A stretch of DNA of 64,000 bases from Prostheceraeus crozeri (GCA_907163375.1 CAJQUW010006407.1:281506-345505), one strand, 5' to 3'. Shown: positions 23,845 to 36,601, numbered from the stretch's first letter. Program-made: numbers and translations. Notes: generated from the letters alone by a model not told the origin.

Positions 23845-24156
23845 TCAACATCGGTCGATTGTGAGACCACTATCTCTATTGAAAGTATTGTTTCTCGTGA
23901 TATTAATTCCATTCCTTGATTCGTCTTCTCCTCTGTCAAAGTTCAGTCTGCGGTTGCGTGCAAGACTGTGTTCGCTAATTACTGAGCACATCTTCACCTC
24001 ACTTGTCCTTTTTTCGTGCTCTCTCTTCTGCTCTTTAGCCCTCCGCGACGTTTCTCCAACATAAACCTCGTCACAATCTCTGCAAGCACCTCGACCTTGT
24101 CCAGCTTTGGTCTGCTGATAATATCTCGTAAGGTTAGCGTCCTTGAAATAAATCAC
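23845..24156 (-). mobile_element. Penelope-like retroelement fragment with GIY-YIG endonuclease domain (fossil)
   Basis: Minus-strand frame with the block CRDCDEVYVGETSRRAKEQK followed by REHEKRTSEVKMCSVISEHS. A Cys-rich lead-in, Y-V-G-E-T, an Arg in the next helix and an E-H pair are the signature of the GIY-YIG endonuclease at the C terminus of Penelope-like elements. The reverse-transcriptase part that should precede it was not recognised upstream. The piece is a fragment of an old insertion in the NCX intron, opposite to the gene. Confidence 0.8.
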
Positions 24157-24159
24157 AAG

Positions 24160-26540
24160 TCAAATGAGAACACGCTTTTGAAGTATTACTGTTAAGTTAA
24201 GTGCAATGATTCTCAGGGAAGAACCTTTGTAGCTGCCAAACGCTCAATAGGCCTATCTATTCATCAGTGACATTCTGACGACCATCTGCGCAAGATATAA
24301 TAGTCACAGGCATCTTTATTGCAAGATAATGTTATATTTGGAAAAGCAAAGGACATTTCATGGAAACTGCTTTTGTTTGCAAGTGTAGCTGCCTCACAAT
24401 AGGACATTCGTGTGACTTTGCCAATTTGGAAAGTTCCTTCCTCTACTGATGACACCGTTGTGAGTTCGTCAATATCTCAGATGAAAAGTCAGAATGAGTA
24501 AAGTGACTTAGTGGGGAAATGTCATAGTGCAAAGTGGGCGTTGACTTCCTTCGATGTCTTGTTTGAGGATAATTCTAGTTATTATTCCCAAGAATTTTCA
24601 TTTTCGAAAATGTTATCAGTTTGAGACTTCATTCAGTTGAAGAACATCAATCAATCGTCAGAATTGCATTTCAGGCTTATCAATCAAACCAATAATACTG
24701 CAGCAGAAGTCGTTTGCTATGGACAGACGTGATAGGGACGGAATTTCTCCTAATCTAATGCGGGCAACGAAAGCTGTTAGAAGCAAGGGATTTTGAACAG
24801 GCGAATTGCAGGCTTTAAGGGGTTCCTAAGAAAAAATCTTGAAAGAAAACTCGTCATTTAAAACCCGGAATGACGAATTTTAAGACTCATCTGAGAAGTT
24901 TATTGACAGTAACTTCCGAACTGACATCAATTACACACTCCAAGATTTATTACAAGCATATAGATTCAAATTGGGATGAATATGATGAAATTTTCTAGTT
25001 TGCTGCATTTGTCTCTACAAACTTTGTACCTAGGCTAATTTATGTGGTAGTTTATTTCTCTATTCAACTCAGAAGCTTCATACAATTTGCCATGGCGTCC
25101 ACGTTTGATCAATGGATCAGTACATTGATATTTTTGTGCTATTCATTTCGTAAGCAACTCACAATCTTCCACAATTTTGATAATTTTTAGATCTATTCTC
25201 TGTTCGCAGGTGTCTGCAATAAGTGACATCAACTATATTATGGAAACAGGTTTTTGGCATAGTTTCCATCGAATGAAAGGTGAATATTTTCATCCGACCA
25301 TTAGCATGTCAAATTAGTAATCAGCAGTTGAAGTCAGCTCCTAAGCATTCACTTCCCGACTTAAGAAACTGTCTGGAAAGTAGCGGGTTCGAATTTCCAT
25401 CAATGGTAAATTTTTTGTGTTATTTTCTTGGTCGCTAATATTCAATCATGAATTCTTCGATCATAAGGCAGCGATGAGTCATTTAGATTTACTCGATGTG
25501 ATGTGATTGTTCTTGGATTCATTACTTATTTCTCAGAAATGAGGGTTAATTCGAGTTGCCTTCATAGTTTGACAACATTAGTGACGCAGTATGGAGTGTT
25601 GTGCAGCGTATAGGCCTAGACTTACCATCAGGAGAGCGGTTTGAGCGATATTTTGCAATGAAAAGTGCAACGAAAATCTGTCAGTCACTACCTTTTTGAT
25701 GAAATTTAAAAACATCAAGAGTTCAATCGACTTCATCTCATTCAAGTAAATAAGAAAATTACTTGAGAAAGTTATTAGTCGACTCCATTCAAAGACGAAC
25801 ATGTGAGAAGGATGATTTCCGGCATGAAATGTTGTTATTTCATCACTACGAAGTATAATGTTGAGTACCACATCCACAGCCTATTCCGTGATATTCCAGC
25901 ATTCAAGAGAAAATCATCTCAACTTCTATGATAATGTAAAGAAAAGCGAAGGACAGACGGAGTCAGGACAACTTTGCATCGTTAACTAAAGGTGTAAGAT
26001 GAAAGAAAGTCTAGAGGATGCAAAATTAATCCTTTCTACGGTTGTGGAAGTAGCGGTGTGTCATGAGCGCCAATAAATTGCCTTCCAGAAAATCCTTATA
26101 GTTGAGCAGTGGTGAGTAGATGGAGGAGAATGACGGAAGTTGGGAAGAATTTGACTCCTCGTTTCCAATAACATAGACAAGTCGAGTTAGAAATTTCGGC
26201 TCCGTGATGCTAGACATTATCAGCTTGATCAGAAACAAATTCCTGATAATCTGGTGATAATGAATCTTAATGGAGACAGTCGGAGCAATGACATAAGACA
26301 CGACTTTTGCCGTGTCAGGACTAGTTCATGGATTGAACAGAAAGTTTCAATTACTGATAATTCTGTGAAACATGAATGGTCTTAGAGAGTACAGCTGTCA
26401 AATGGCGACAGATTGTATGGAGGTTGAAGGAACGTCATGTCCGTAGACGTGATATTGATTTCCAAGAAGGTTATGAGACCTTTAGCGAAGACCTTCTTTT
26501 ACATGATTTATCATTTATCTCCACTGTTCACATTGTGTGC
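24160..26540. other. NCX intron, no recognisable element apart from a tRNA-like relic
   Basis: AT-rich unique sequence. The 99-codon and 91-codon minus-strand frames at 25578-25877 and 26026-26301 resemble no family I know. Confidence 0.5.
25333..25405 (+). repeat. Possible tRNA-like relic
   Basis: AGTCAGCTCCTAAGCATTC could be a worn A-box arm, and about 50 bases later GCGGGTTCGAATTTCC is a near-perfect B box. No matching acceptor stem is visible. It may be a decayed tRNA pseudogene or the head of a SINE. Confidence 0.3.
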
Positions 26541-26543
26541 TGG

Positions 26544-26745
26544 TGATCTCCGTGGCACAGTGGTTAAGTGTTTGGCCTAGCGATCTTTCGGTCCAGAGGT
26601 CGAGCCCCGAAAGTGTCTTTGGAAGTCGCCAGGAAGAGAATCTGGACTAAAAGAGCACAACGCTCCAGATTAAAGTCTGACTGTGTCAGCACCGTCCAAG
26701 TTCCCAATAAGGAGGAGAAGTGACGTTAGACAATCATTCTTTAAA
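26544..26745 (+). mobile_element. SINE-A copy, full length
   Basis: TCTCCGTGGCACAGTGGTTA, B box GGTCGAGCCCC, GACTAAAAGAGCACAACGCT, CTGACTGTGTCAGCACCGTC, GGAGAAGTGACGTTAGACAA. All family blocks are in order; one of the clearest copies. Confidence 0.92.
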
Positions 26746-27360
26746 TTATTCATCTCAAGTAACGTTTAGGAAGTTTATGTTGGTAGATGAATCATTGTGG
26801 ACTTCAACCGAACAGAAAGTTAGAAGTAATTAGAAAATGCTAAAGAGAAATAGATACTACATAAAGATTATTACATAAATATAGATTCATAAATAACGGC
26901 ACTGCTATCCATTGAGCCCTAAGTCGATGTTGACGTGAACAAAGTTTGCAGGAATCAGCTGTCAACTTACTTTCAATGGGCATGCCGTAATCCTGGCCAT
27001 GTTGCCTGATCACTGTGACACATGTTCTCCACAGATAGATGATGATGTTACTTGCTTCTGCTAACTCTCAGTCGTGCGAATGAGTGGCTAAGAAAACCGA
27101 TGCTCGGTAAATAAATTGTCTTCTTCAAGTCTTCATTGCTGTCATCAATCGACTGATAATATCACGCGATTAAGAGAAAGGTCAAGATGCAGCAAGTGGC
27201 TCAGACCCGAACTTTGCCAAGCCGAGGAAGAGGCATAAACAACGCTCAGGTTATCAAGGGGTCTTTGTCATTTTGTAGTAAACTTCTCAGCAACTTTTTA
27301 TCAACACACTGCAACAATTTTCAATGGTCATCAGATCGGTGGAGTTCCTTTCCAACAATA

Positions 27361-27840
27361 ATTTTCATATAACTTCACATCCCAACTCCTTAACAAATCA
27401 CCCTAAAATCTAATTTTTCACCCCAGCAAAACACAATTTTTTAAATTAAACAAATAAACAAATAAACACAACAATCAATAACTATCATAAATAAATGACT
27501 AAAATACTTTAAATTATCAAATATAAACAAACCTAACATATTTAATCCAAATTACTCATAAAAAATTTAACATTCTTCAACCAAACTCAACCATCCCCCT
27601 TTCCCCAAAACACCACCACACCCCACAATCTACCATCCTCTTAACAACCCCCCCATACCTATATACCTCAATCATCCCCCCTCCACCCAATACCACCCAC
27701 ACCACTAACATCCCAAACATCCCCCTCATCATACTCTATCCCACTATCCAACACACATCTCCCCCCCACACCCACACACCCCAAAATATATCAGATATAA
27801 TTTTCCCCCACTATCCATCACCCCAATAAAAACCCGCACA
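27361..27840. other. G-depleted, C/A-rich tract on the + strand
   Basis: Only four G in 480 bases; 27498-27793 (296 bases) has none. C and A dominate, with many runs of four to seven C, yet there is no tandem unit. G is missing in both the C-rich part (27590-27790) and the AT-rich part (27420-27590). From 27841 to about 28090 G returns gradually while C stays high. It lies in the NCX intron and is the mirror image, on the opposite strand, of the tract at 47669-49105. Confidence 0.9.
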
Positions 27841-28099
27841 AGAATCTAGCCTTGTTTCAATCATTGATTCGCCAGGTCTGTCCTCGTCACCTCCCCATAT
27901 ATCGCAACCGCTTGAAGTATAAGCAGACTCTTACCACACGAAGCGTGCTGTCATACCCACCCCGACGTCAGCCAGGTCTATGCCTAATGCACAAGCAACG
28001 GCACCTTCGACACCCCCCCCCAATCTATAACACGACGCCTCCTACTCTCGCCCCTCCCCAATGTCCCCTCGACCCCTTACCTTTCCGCGCAGTGATTGC

Positions 28100-30895
28100 A
28101 GCATGAGGAAAGCATGCAAAATACTGACGATTCTACTGAGCTCACGAACTGTACTTTTTCTCATTTCTTTAAACATCACTCTTCAATTGTTTTCAGTCAA
28201 ACTATATTATTGTGGCATTCATAAATCAGATTTTCTAATATCTAATTATAGAGAACATCTATTATTTGATCACTGTGTGATCAATTCTGGCCACCACTGT
28301 ATGCGCACCCACTTCGCCTTTGGCTTAGAGGAATAATACCGTTTGATATTCGTCGATCCGGAAAATATATCCCATGAAACAAGATTTCCTCTCTTAAAGC
28401 TATTTGATTGATTAGAATATGTGCACATAACATTCGTCTTCAGAAATATCAGGAAGTCGTCGTACAGAAGTGACAAATTGCAGTCCATTGCAGTCTGTTA
28501 AAGTCATCAGATTTTGTTATTCATTCACTGGAGGCCTATGTCAACACGAATATTTCGCCAATCTGACATTGTTCCTCTACAACTTCGTGTGAGAGTTTTC
28601 CTCATATTATGATGATCTTGGCGTTAATAACTTCTATGTTTGTAAGGCATCGTTTGACCCCGTTTTCAACCCATCGATTCAAGAGCCGCCCATGCCATAA
28701 CAACATTTCTATCGCCAACTCTATAACATGAAGTGATTGTGTAATGTCTCAGGAGAAGTGTCGCTTTACCAGCAAGACTCGCGAAATGGAAGTGAACAAG
28801 ATTGACAAATATTATTGAGAAACGCTGATGTTTCACGAATACCTTCGACGGAACTGAAAAATTGACTAAATATTTGTCTTTCAATATCGCCGCTTATTTC
28901 GACAGTTTCGATATCAAAGACAGAGGGCTGTCTCAACAATACGCATCAGAGTGGCTACAGACACGTATATAAAAGCATCTGACGCAATCCCTTCAGCAAT
29001 ATTCCCACGCTGAACAACCCTCGATCATGGACAGTTAGATACAGGTATTGCTCTTGGATTTTGACATTTCAATGTCGTTTGGAAGTTGCACTAGCTTCCT
29101 GGGGCGATGTAGTTAAAGTACTTTGTAAATTCTTCAATGTAGGTGAAAATGTTACGTAGCGATAATAGCCGAAAGAGACTTGTATTTTCAAGTTTTAGAT
29201 ATTTTTGTGAATTCTTTCTATCAGGGGTGGTTCCTTTAGATATGAGTCATTTTACTAGACCATTGAAGTAATAACAACTATTATGGAACTGCACTTTCGC
29301 TAGGTTTGCAGAGGCATTTGCTCATGAAAGCTTCCGAAGTCAAAAGTCAATAGTTGTTTATTTTCAAAAAGCTTTGGAAAACAATAATTATTTTCACGAA
29401 GATTAAAAAGTCAACTTTTCAGTACGAGATGCGATATCGTTGTCGAGAAAGCGCAGCGATCGAGAGAACTATATCGCTCAGAGCACTGAAAAGGACTTTT
29501 TGATCGAGTGAAGGTGATTGAGTTCTATGCATGCATCTCCATCTGGAATATGTTAGATATCCTAGCGTCCTATTTGTCGGCCATACATTAAGAAGTCTAC
29601 GGCCATACTTGGAAATTCTATCCATGGACTAGGAATAGACATAGGCTACTAAACATTGCAATAGAAGAAATGCTAGATTTAGGCACTTGTCAAAATAATC
29701 CAATTACAATCGAAATTACAATCAAAATAATGAATAGGGAAAATAAAATCATGACGAAAATACACTTTGCAGCACAAAAGTTCACGAACTGCAAAGTGTT
29801 GACGGCAAAAACTGAAAAGTTGATCACATACTGTAAAGTAATGCTCATGCGCTCTGAGGGCTATGGCAATATCATCTTGTCAACACATGCATAGAAATAA
29901 ATTACTATGTTATGCATGGAATACATTCGTATACAATACGGCGTGCTATCGAAAAAATCAAACAGATCAGGAAGGAGAGGAGTTGATTATTGGGCATTTA
30001 CGTAGATTTCAGATTCTTAGCGGTTGATCCCTTCTTTTGTGACCATGAGTAGCTCGTTGGCTTTTTTAATAAATCTTGCGATGGATTTTAAATGCCTTGT
30101 AGTCAAGGTACTCATTAATTTATGAAATTCCACTATCGTGTCGCAATAACATAGCAATGGTGCAGTTTGTTGCCGTATATTTTGATACAATGGACATTCT
30201 ATCATGAAGTGATATAACTTCAAAGTTCACATACACGTTCTTCATATCGCAATCTATTTCCATAACTGCCTGTTACAAAATGTAATATATGATTTTTTGT
30301 CCTAAATTTTATTCAGTTCAGCGAAGTCTCGTGAGCTAAATGTTCTGATGGATAGATAACGCAAGCGTCGATAAAATATCTCACTGTTTTCGTGTTTGAT
30401 TGAAAGATTGAATTCACTTCTATTTTAGTGCGATATTTCGCAGTTTTTGCGTCCACAGGTACAATTTAAGAGAGAAATGGATCTTTCTCATTGATAGTTT
30501 ATCAGCGTGATGATGATCAGTCTCAGTACAGGTTCCTTCCGACTAAGTTATCCAGCTAGAGATGCAATTTCATGTTTGAAAATGTTTTTGAGAAAAGTAC
30601 GATTAACAATGTGTTCATCATTCAAATATCAATCCATCGATGGCCAATGTACATTAATAACCCGCTATACGTACAACATGTTGCCATATCATGCCATCAT
30701 TTTCGCCAATCACTGCCCCTCTAACACGTAAAATAAAAAATATAGTCTTTTGCTATGTTGTATTTAGGCTATGTTGTATGTTGGGCAGAGAAGTATCAAA
30801 TGGCGCTATGCTCTCTATGCTCAGGTGAACTATTAGGAATCTATTATGATTACCTGGTTGTCATGAGCTAGCTTGGATCATTCTGAACCCTACTG
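28100..30895. other. NCX intron, nothing recognised
   Basis: AT-rich unique sequence. Frames such as 28061-28336, 28666-28884 and 30017-30223 show no family resemblance. Confidence 0.5.
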
Positions 30896-30899
30896 ATGG

Positions 30900-31108
30900 T
30901 GGTCTCCGTGACACATTGATTAAGTGCTTGGACTAACGACCTTCTGGTCCAGTGGTCGAACCCTGAAGGTGTCATTGGAAGTCGTCAGGAGGGGCATCCG
31001 GACTAAAAGATCATAGCGCTCCAGATTGAAGTCTGACAATGTCAGCACTGTCCAAGCTCCCAGTATGAGGGAGTAATGACGTTAAACCAGTCATCATCAT
31101 CTTCTTCT
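30900..31108 (+). mobile_element. SINE-A copy, full length
   Basis: GGTCTCCGTGACACATTGAT (worn A box), GGTCGAACCC (B box), GTGTCATTGGAAGTCGTCAG, CATCCGGACTAAAAGATCAT, TGTCAGCACTGTCCAAG, GAGGGAGTAATGACGTTAAA, ending in a CATCATCATCTTCTTCTTC tail. It shows the likely 3' simple-repeat tail of the family. Confidence 0.92.
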
Positions 31109-31456
31109 TCATCATTGATGAGTTTCTGTAGGATGAAGTGCAGCGTCTGCAGGTGTAAAGGAATGCAGCCGTCAAATTGTTCAAGTCTGAAGACATCTTT
31201 CTGGTCAGTGCTCAGACGAGCTGGCGTTCTGAGAATGTATTAGCGCTGATGTGTCCATTTTCCACTCGTACAAATTCATATGAGCACATTTTAGGATGTA
31301 GAGGATCACTAATAGATGGAACGTTTACACATAATCGATTTTTCAGTCAAACGTTTGAGATAACGATTTCTAAAAGAAGAAGCACATATTTGACCTCTTA
31401 AATCATTTGCTAAGAACGTATCCCCCGATTCCTCATTGGTTCTTTGCCCCAATATA

Positions 31457-31530
31457 CAGTGTACACAGATTTGCTTAACGAGAAGTTTTTTTTTTGAAAT
31501 GCATCGTTCGCGTATAGCGAGGTGTTACTG
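31457..31530. mobile_element. Short pogo-like MITE, 74 bp
   Basis: Bounded by TA on both sides, starting CAGTGTACACAGATTTGC and ending CGTATAGCGAGGTGTTACTG. ACTG/CAGT ends with a TA duplication and a GCGAGG-type inner block are typical of pogo/Tigger-like MITEs. Internal sequence is only a poly-T tract. Confidence 0.5.
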
Positions 31531-31539
31531 TATTTGAAT

Positions 31540-33320
31540 CATCTCAATCAGAATTAAGCCGTCTCTAACTACTGAGATGATAATAATGAGATTTATGCAT
31601 CTGTTATGGGCTTCTCTGAATTATTGTATTTTAAGTTACAGTAACTGTCATCAATATTGCCCTGCTTTTCCTTGAAATTTGTGCACAAACCTTTGACGTG
31701 TGTGAAAACGAATAAAGTTATGATTTGCTTCAATGTCTCAAACCATCAGTGAAAAATAAGTTCAACTTTTGACAGGAGAAAATCAGATTTTCTGATCTGA
31801 ATTATCGCAGAGACGACTTGCGTTTCCAATCAGAAATCTAATGTCTACTTGTAATCGAATTCTGTAAATTGGTCATTCCGTCGAGTTTGAAATCTTGATT
31901 GAACCTTCTCGTATTTAACGGACGTGAATAGAAAGTAAAGAGGGAAGGATAATTCTCTTGTCATTCGTTGAATAGATGAAGAAATAACCAAAAGATCTCC
32001 AGAGACAAAATAGCAAATGCCAATGTAAATCGAATGAATTTTCAGTTGTTTTGATGAAGCATGAGGAGTGTGTTTACATTGAGATAATACAACTATCCCC
32101 TTGAAATAAACATTAGGAGAAGCGACAATTACCATGTTGCCCTTAATGCTTCCTAGTGAAGAGAAATACTGCAGAATATCATTTCATTCTGAATGGATGG
32201 CTCGGTTGGAAACCTTTGAATCAACAGACTAGATCACAAATCCATTTTAAATGCTTCAATTGATGTCTCAGAGGATATTATGTCTTTCAAGAACTGCATA
32301 ATAAATAGAAATTATACAATAGAGATTAGTAAGAAGAACACTTGGATCTCGTATTTGGTGACTGTTCTAAGTGGATTGGGAGTGGAGAGCAAATTTCATT
32401 GATCAGATTGATATTAGGAAATTTGATCATTTCTAGCCTTTTAGATATATGAAGCGTTAAGCATTAACATAGTATTAACTGCATTAACATGTATTATCGA
32501 TCGGATCGAATCCAGATTGACAGCTGGTCCAATAAATGATCCGGTGCATTTGCTGAATAATGATGACAAGTCTAGAAAGAAGCATCGTGAACGGTCTTGT
32601 CGTACGTGCGGCCAAACCTGTGACGGGCCACGTCCTGGGCCGGGTCTGAAGTTTTATTTCTATTTAATTGTAAAGACACGGAAGTCAATGAATAACAGTT
32701 TGATTGCGGGGAAATATTTTCTGCAAATCTCGTGGTGTTGAGGCTTATATGACGACACACATCCACATGCATGCGCACGGATTGTAAGCAGCTTTAGGCG
32801 TGATCATACAATGAAGTAATATTGCAACCGTATAAGCGTAAATTGTGTAATTCGATTACACAACAATGTAATTATCGGTAATTAAATTTAGAAAATGTAT
32901 CGATAGCATTAACTGGGCTCATCCTCACACCCAAAATTTGAAGTCAGTCGAATCAATTTATCTTTTCAATTGAACATGCGTAAGAATAAATACCTTATTT
33001 TATGTGACAGCAGTCATTCCTATCTTAAATGTCGAACTCAAACTCAAATGTAGGATCCTCAGAAAATATCAACTATGAGTGTATGAATGTGCAGTATGAA
33101 TGACGGAGCAGGCTCTTTCTGAACGGCTACAGAACCAGGAGTAGTCCGGTGAGACATTGCCATTTGATACCTATAGTCGGCGACTATAGCAAATGCACTG
33201 GATCTGCTGAGATCATTTTATCTGTTATGCGTGCAGACACAAGCGATGTCTGTGATTCGATTAGCTTCAAAGAAAATAGTGAATTCATGAAGATCGCTAT
33301 ATTCCTCGGGATTAGAAGAC
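31540..33320. other. NCX intron, nothing recognised
   Basis: AT-rich unique sequence with no recognisable element, exon or RNA. Confidence 0.5.
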
Positions 33321-33321
33321 G

Positions 33322-33375
33322 AAACACCTACCCACGGGCATCTAGGCCATCACTCTACTAAGTGAGCTATTTGGG
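33322..33375 (-). repeat. tRNA-like 5' half, possibly a SINE head
   Basis: On the minus strand GCCCAAATAGCTCACTTAGT then AGAGTGATGGCCTAG looks like the 5' half of a tRNA: acceptor strand, TAGCTCAnTTnGTAGAGnG D arm. A convincing B box was not found after it. Confidence 0.35.
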
Positions 33376-33695
33376 CAGTTAAATGCTAATGCTGAAGCGC
33401 TTGTGTATCAAAGTCGACAGTTTCGTCTTTTAATTACATTGCAGAATTTTCTGTCATATTGTCCTACTCATATGTACAGAGATAGAAGTAAGCCAAACCA
33501 ACAATTATCTTTGTAAAGGAATATTCTATTTTGATGAAGATGTTTCACTGAAAACTGAAATTTCACCAGTCTGCCGTAAATTTATAGCACTAAGTAATGG
33601 AAATTGCTAGTTCGAGTAATTTTGTAGAAACACAACGTAATTAGCCACAAATAAACTAAATATAATTGGATGAACTCTCATGCGATTGATTTTAG

Positions 33696-34055
33696 GTGCT
33701 AATTGTAGTTGTGCGAGGAGAGATTGTCAATAGTGATGGGAATTCTCCCGAATTTCACACATTTAGGTTCGACATGACGCAGTATCATTTAGAATATCAT
33801 GTAATAGTCGGAAAAGTTGCTTCCGCAGAGAAAATTGGTTTCTCGGAAATCGCCTGTCAATTATCAGCATCAAACCGACAACATTTTCGATCATCTGAAA
33901 TGGTTCATGTTTTTAATACACATAAACTTAATAATCGCATGATGCTGGTGTCCTGTCCTCGTTGCACACAGTTTTGCAACCCATCATCCTCCAACTATTG
34001 TGAATGTTCTATTTTGTTATTTCCCTCTTGTGTTTCTAATAGTGCCCTAGTCTAG
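33696..34055 (+). CDS. Unassigned open reading frame of 119 codons
   Basis: Hydrophobic N terminus (LIVVV), a middle with no known motif, and a Cys-rich C terminus (SCPRCTQFC ... YCECS ... SC). I do not recognise a family. A second, longer frame follows 90 bp downstream in another frame. No promoter, SINE or element ends surround them. It could be an exon of a nested gene, a fragment of an old element or chance. Confidence 0.2.
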   Translation: MLIVVVRGEIVNSDGNSPEFHTFRFDMTQYHLEYHVIVGKVASAEKIGFSEIACQLSASNRQHFRSSEMVHVFNTHKLNNRMMLVSCPRCTQFCNPSSSNYCECSILLFPSCVSNSALV

Positions 34056-34144
34056 ACAGCAACGATGAATTATTGAAGAGACCTCTAGAAATCTTAGCCT
34101 TGATTTGCAAAATATCTTGATAAGATTCATGTAACATTATTGTC

Positions 34145-34648
34145 ATGTTTATCACGGAAATTCCTATTTACGATTTTGAGTATAACACAGATTTCAGATT
34201 TATGACTCTTCATTCCAAAAACCTACAACTGACAACGCGTGTGAGGTTAGCGGAACCACTTTTTACTGCAACGAGAATCCATTCGAAACAGCATCTGCTT
34301 CATCAATTTTATTGTCCTGATCACAAAGCTGATTCCACGAATTCGCAGTCCAATCTCTATTTTGAGAAACTCAGGTTAAAAGATAGAAGTGGTTCCGCTG
34401 TGAACCAATTTCTTCGTTTCGCTGATAGGCGCAGTAAATCAATTTCATTTTGTCGCTACATGATCCCATTCTCTGCGCTGATCATAAATATATGCTGCAA
34501 TTTTCATGACAATTCAGCTTTTAACAGGAAATCCAAATGTTACCTTTGCTGCAATCCGATTGTGCTATCTGAACCATTTTTTGATCTTAAGAATTTCTCT
34601 GATTCACAGAATCACGCAGATTTCCGGCTTAAAACTCCATTGTTATGA
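34145..34648 (+). CDS. Unassigned open reading frame of 167 codons, the longest in the window
   Basis: Basic, Ser/Phe-rich product with a CYLCCNP cluster near the C terminus and no signal peptide. Not recognised. In sequence this AT-rich a stop-free run of 167 codons is uncommon, although across the six frames of 64 kb one such run is not impossible. It lies on the same strand as the NCX gene, well inside its intron. An old transposase or a nested gene are possible; nothing in the sequence decides. Confidence 0.25.
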   Translation: MFITEIPIYDFEYNTDFRFMTLHSKNLQLTTRVRLAEPLFTATRIHSKQHLLHQFYCPDHKADSTNSQSNLYFEKLRLKDRSGSAVNQFLRFADRRSKSISFCRYMIPFSALIINICCNFHDNSAFNRKSKCYLCCNPIVLSEPFFDLKNFSDSQNHADFRLKTPLL

Positions 34649-35030
34649 AAAATGAAGCATCTATATGTATGTATTTGTGATCAGAGCAACAAACTGGATC
34701 AGGTAGTGACAAAATGTAAATGATTTACTGTGCCAATCAGCGACACAAACAAAATGGTTCCTCTGAGTGGTTCACCTCATAGTTCTCTTTGTTTTGACCA
34801 ATTATGATGACCAATGTCTTCGTAATTTGGGAGCATATCGACTGAATTTCAGAATCTACTATTTATATTGCATCAAATAAAGAAAGTTTGAGTCATATCG
34901 GTTTGTATTTCATATATATTTCCGAAAATTGAGAAGTGGGCTATATATTTTGAAAAATTCATCAATCAGCATTTGATTTTCAGAAGGATTATTTATATTT
35001 CGGAAACTTTCATATTGATTTCAGAAATCA

Positions 35031-35032
<2 letters not shown>

Positions 35033-35080
<48 letters not shown>
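35033..35080. repeat. (AT)24 microsatellite
   Basis: Uninterrupted AT dinucleotides, self-complementary and liable to length change. Confidence 0.97.
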
Positions 35081-35083
<3 letters not shown>

Positions 35084-35284
35084 TTTCACCAGTTCAACGC
35101 TCATAAAGAAACAATCAAACATCAGAAATTTGTTAAGTAATAAACCTTCAACTCTTCAAGAAAGTCAAGAGATGATAAAGCTCATTCTACTCGTAGAGGT
35201 CAAAGAAATCAACTTGATAAAAGACTCTATCGCAAATTAACATTTCCATATGATAGATGAATATACATATTTGAAATATCATTG

Positions 35285-35505
35285 AATGTCTAGAGAGAAT
35301 GACAACTATTAAGTCAATACAAGACACCAACACCCTTGATTCCTCGACATCACTCGACTGACCCAGGAATCGAACCGAAGTCCGCGGTGGAGACGAGCTC
35401 GCACTTTCTTCACTAGGCCACGCTGACGGTTCAAAAGGAATGCGAGTGAAGGCAGAAGTCATCTCTAAGTGATATCGACAGCACATTGTCCTATTATTAT
35501 TGACA
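35285..35505 (-). mobile_element. SINE-B copy, most complete
   Basis: Minus strand in order: AATAGGACAATGTGCTGTCG, TCACTTAGAGATGACTTCTG, ACTCGCATTCCTTTTGAACC, A-box region GCGTGGCCTAGTGAAGAAAG, GCGAGCTCGTCTCC, B box GGTTCGATTCC, GAGGAATCAAGGGTGTTGG, GTTGTCATTCTCTCTAGAC. The tRNA-like part is preceded by about 80 bp shared with the split copy at 20621-22045. The 99-codon frame over it is a by-product. Confidence 0.88.
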
Positions 35506-36210
35506 GACCATCGTAAATATTAATTATAAATAATTAAATATCAAATTTGCGGCAGGTGTTTTGGATTTCCTGATTTTGCCGAAATTCCGGTGTCACATTC
35601 ATTTGGATGCTTATTACTTAACTTCGGTTCAACCGACGTGAATGGACGACTTAAACGACGTGAATCGTCGATTTAACGTCGAATGTTCCATCCATGTTGG
35701 GTACGACGTTTTGTTTCTCTGCCAGCTCTCCACTTCACTCAGTTGCTTGTATATTCCATACGGAATCCGAGCGCTCGGAGTTGCTAATGCAAAGAGTATT
35801 CATTCCATCATGTATAAATGAGAATTCCTTTCCGATGATTGTTACTGGCAACACCTTGTCCGATCAGTCACATCCCTGGTAGGAGATCGAAGCAATTGGG
35901 GGCGGCGAATAGGGTTGCAAAGTGATCAAGTACTAACAAAGTCCCATTCTAAGATTGATTTCTTGGTCATCTACTAGAACATAGGCGACCAATTACTTTC
36001 AAGCTACAAGTAGACTTTAGTTATTGCTTCGCGCATTTCAACAATTCAGACTTGTACACAATTCTTGAAGGACAAAAGGAAATTGCATTTGTTAAGAAGG
36101 GGCCGGTCGACCATAAGAAAACGTGAAGAGAGTGAACTGATGAATCTTTTTCAGCCCATGTATTTTGAAAGATAGCTACTTTGTAAACATAAATAAGTTG
36201 AAAATACAAT

Positions 36211-36590
36211 ATGCTTGACAACCTTTTAAATAGCAAAACAGAATACGGTATTAAATTGAATGACCGCTCACTGCCTCAATGTACTTCGTGCTTACGGTTC
36301 AGAGTTGGTTTCAGTTAGTCGATGAAATTATTAGCTTCAGAAATTCTAGTTCTGACAGGATTATTTTGATGATCAATTATCTCCACATAGAAATCTTCTA
36401 TAGTCATAGCAATGTAGCATATGTGGAGATAATTGGCCATCAAAATAATCCTGTCTGAACTAGAATACTACTGAATACTACTAGAATTTACTGAAACCAA
36501 CTCTGAACGCACGAACTACATTGAGGCAGTGAGTTGTCATTGATTATAACATCGTATTCTATTTTGCTATTTAAAAGGTTGTCAAGCATC
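36211..36590. repeat. Long inverted repeat, arms about 170-180 bp
   Basis: Left arm 36211-36390 and right arm 36421-36590 are inverted copies with small indels. Shared blocks include GCTTGACAACCTTTTAAATA, CTCACTGCCTCAATGTA, CAGAGTTGGTTTCAG, ACAGGATTATTTTGATG and AATTATCTCCACATA. The 30-bp loop is unrelated. It lies directly before the hammerhead-like motif at 36602, suggesting an inverted terminal region of a Penelope-like element. Confidence 0.85.
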
Positions 36591-36601
36591 TTGTCTTTTC
36601 G

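Noticed and set aside
27852-28106. 84-codon frame after the C-rich tract
   Set aside because: Proline/arginine-rich product explained by the C-rich composition; no motif.
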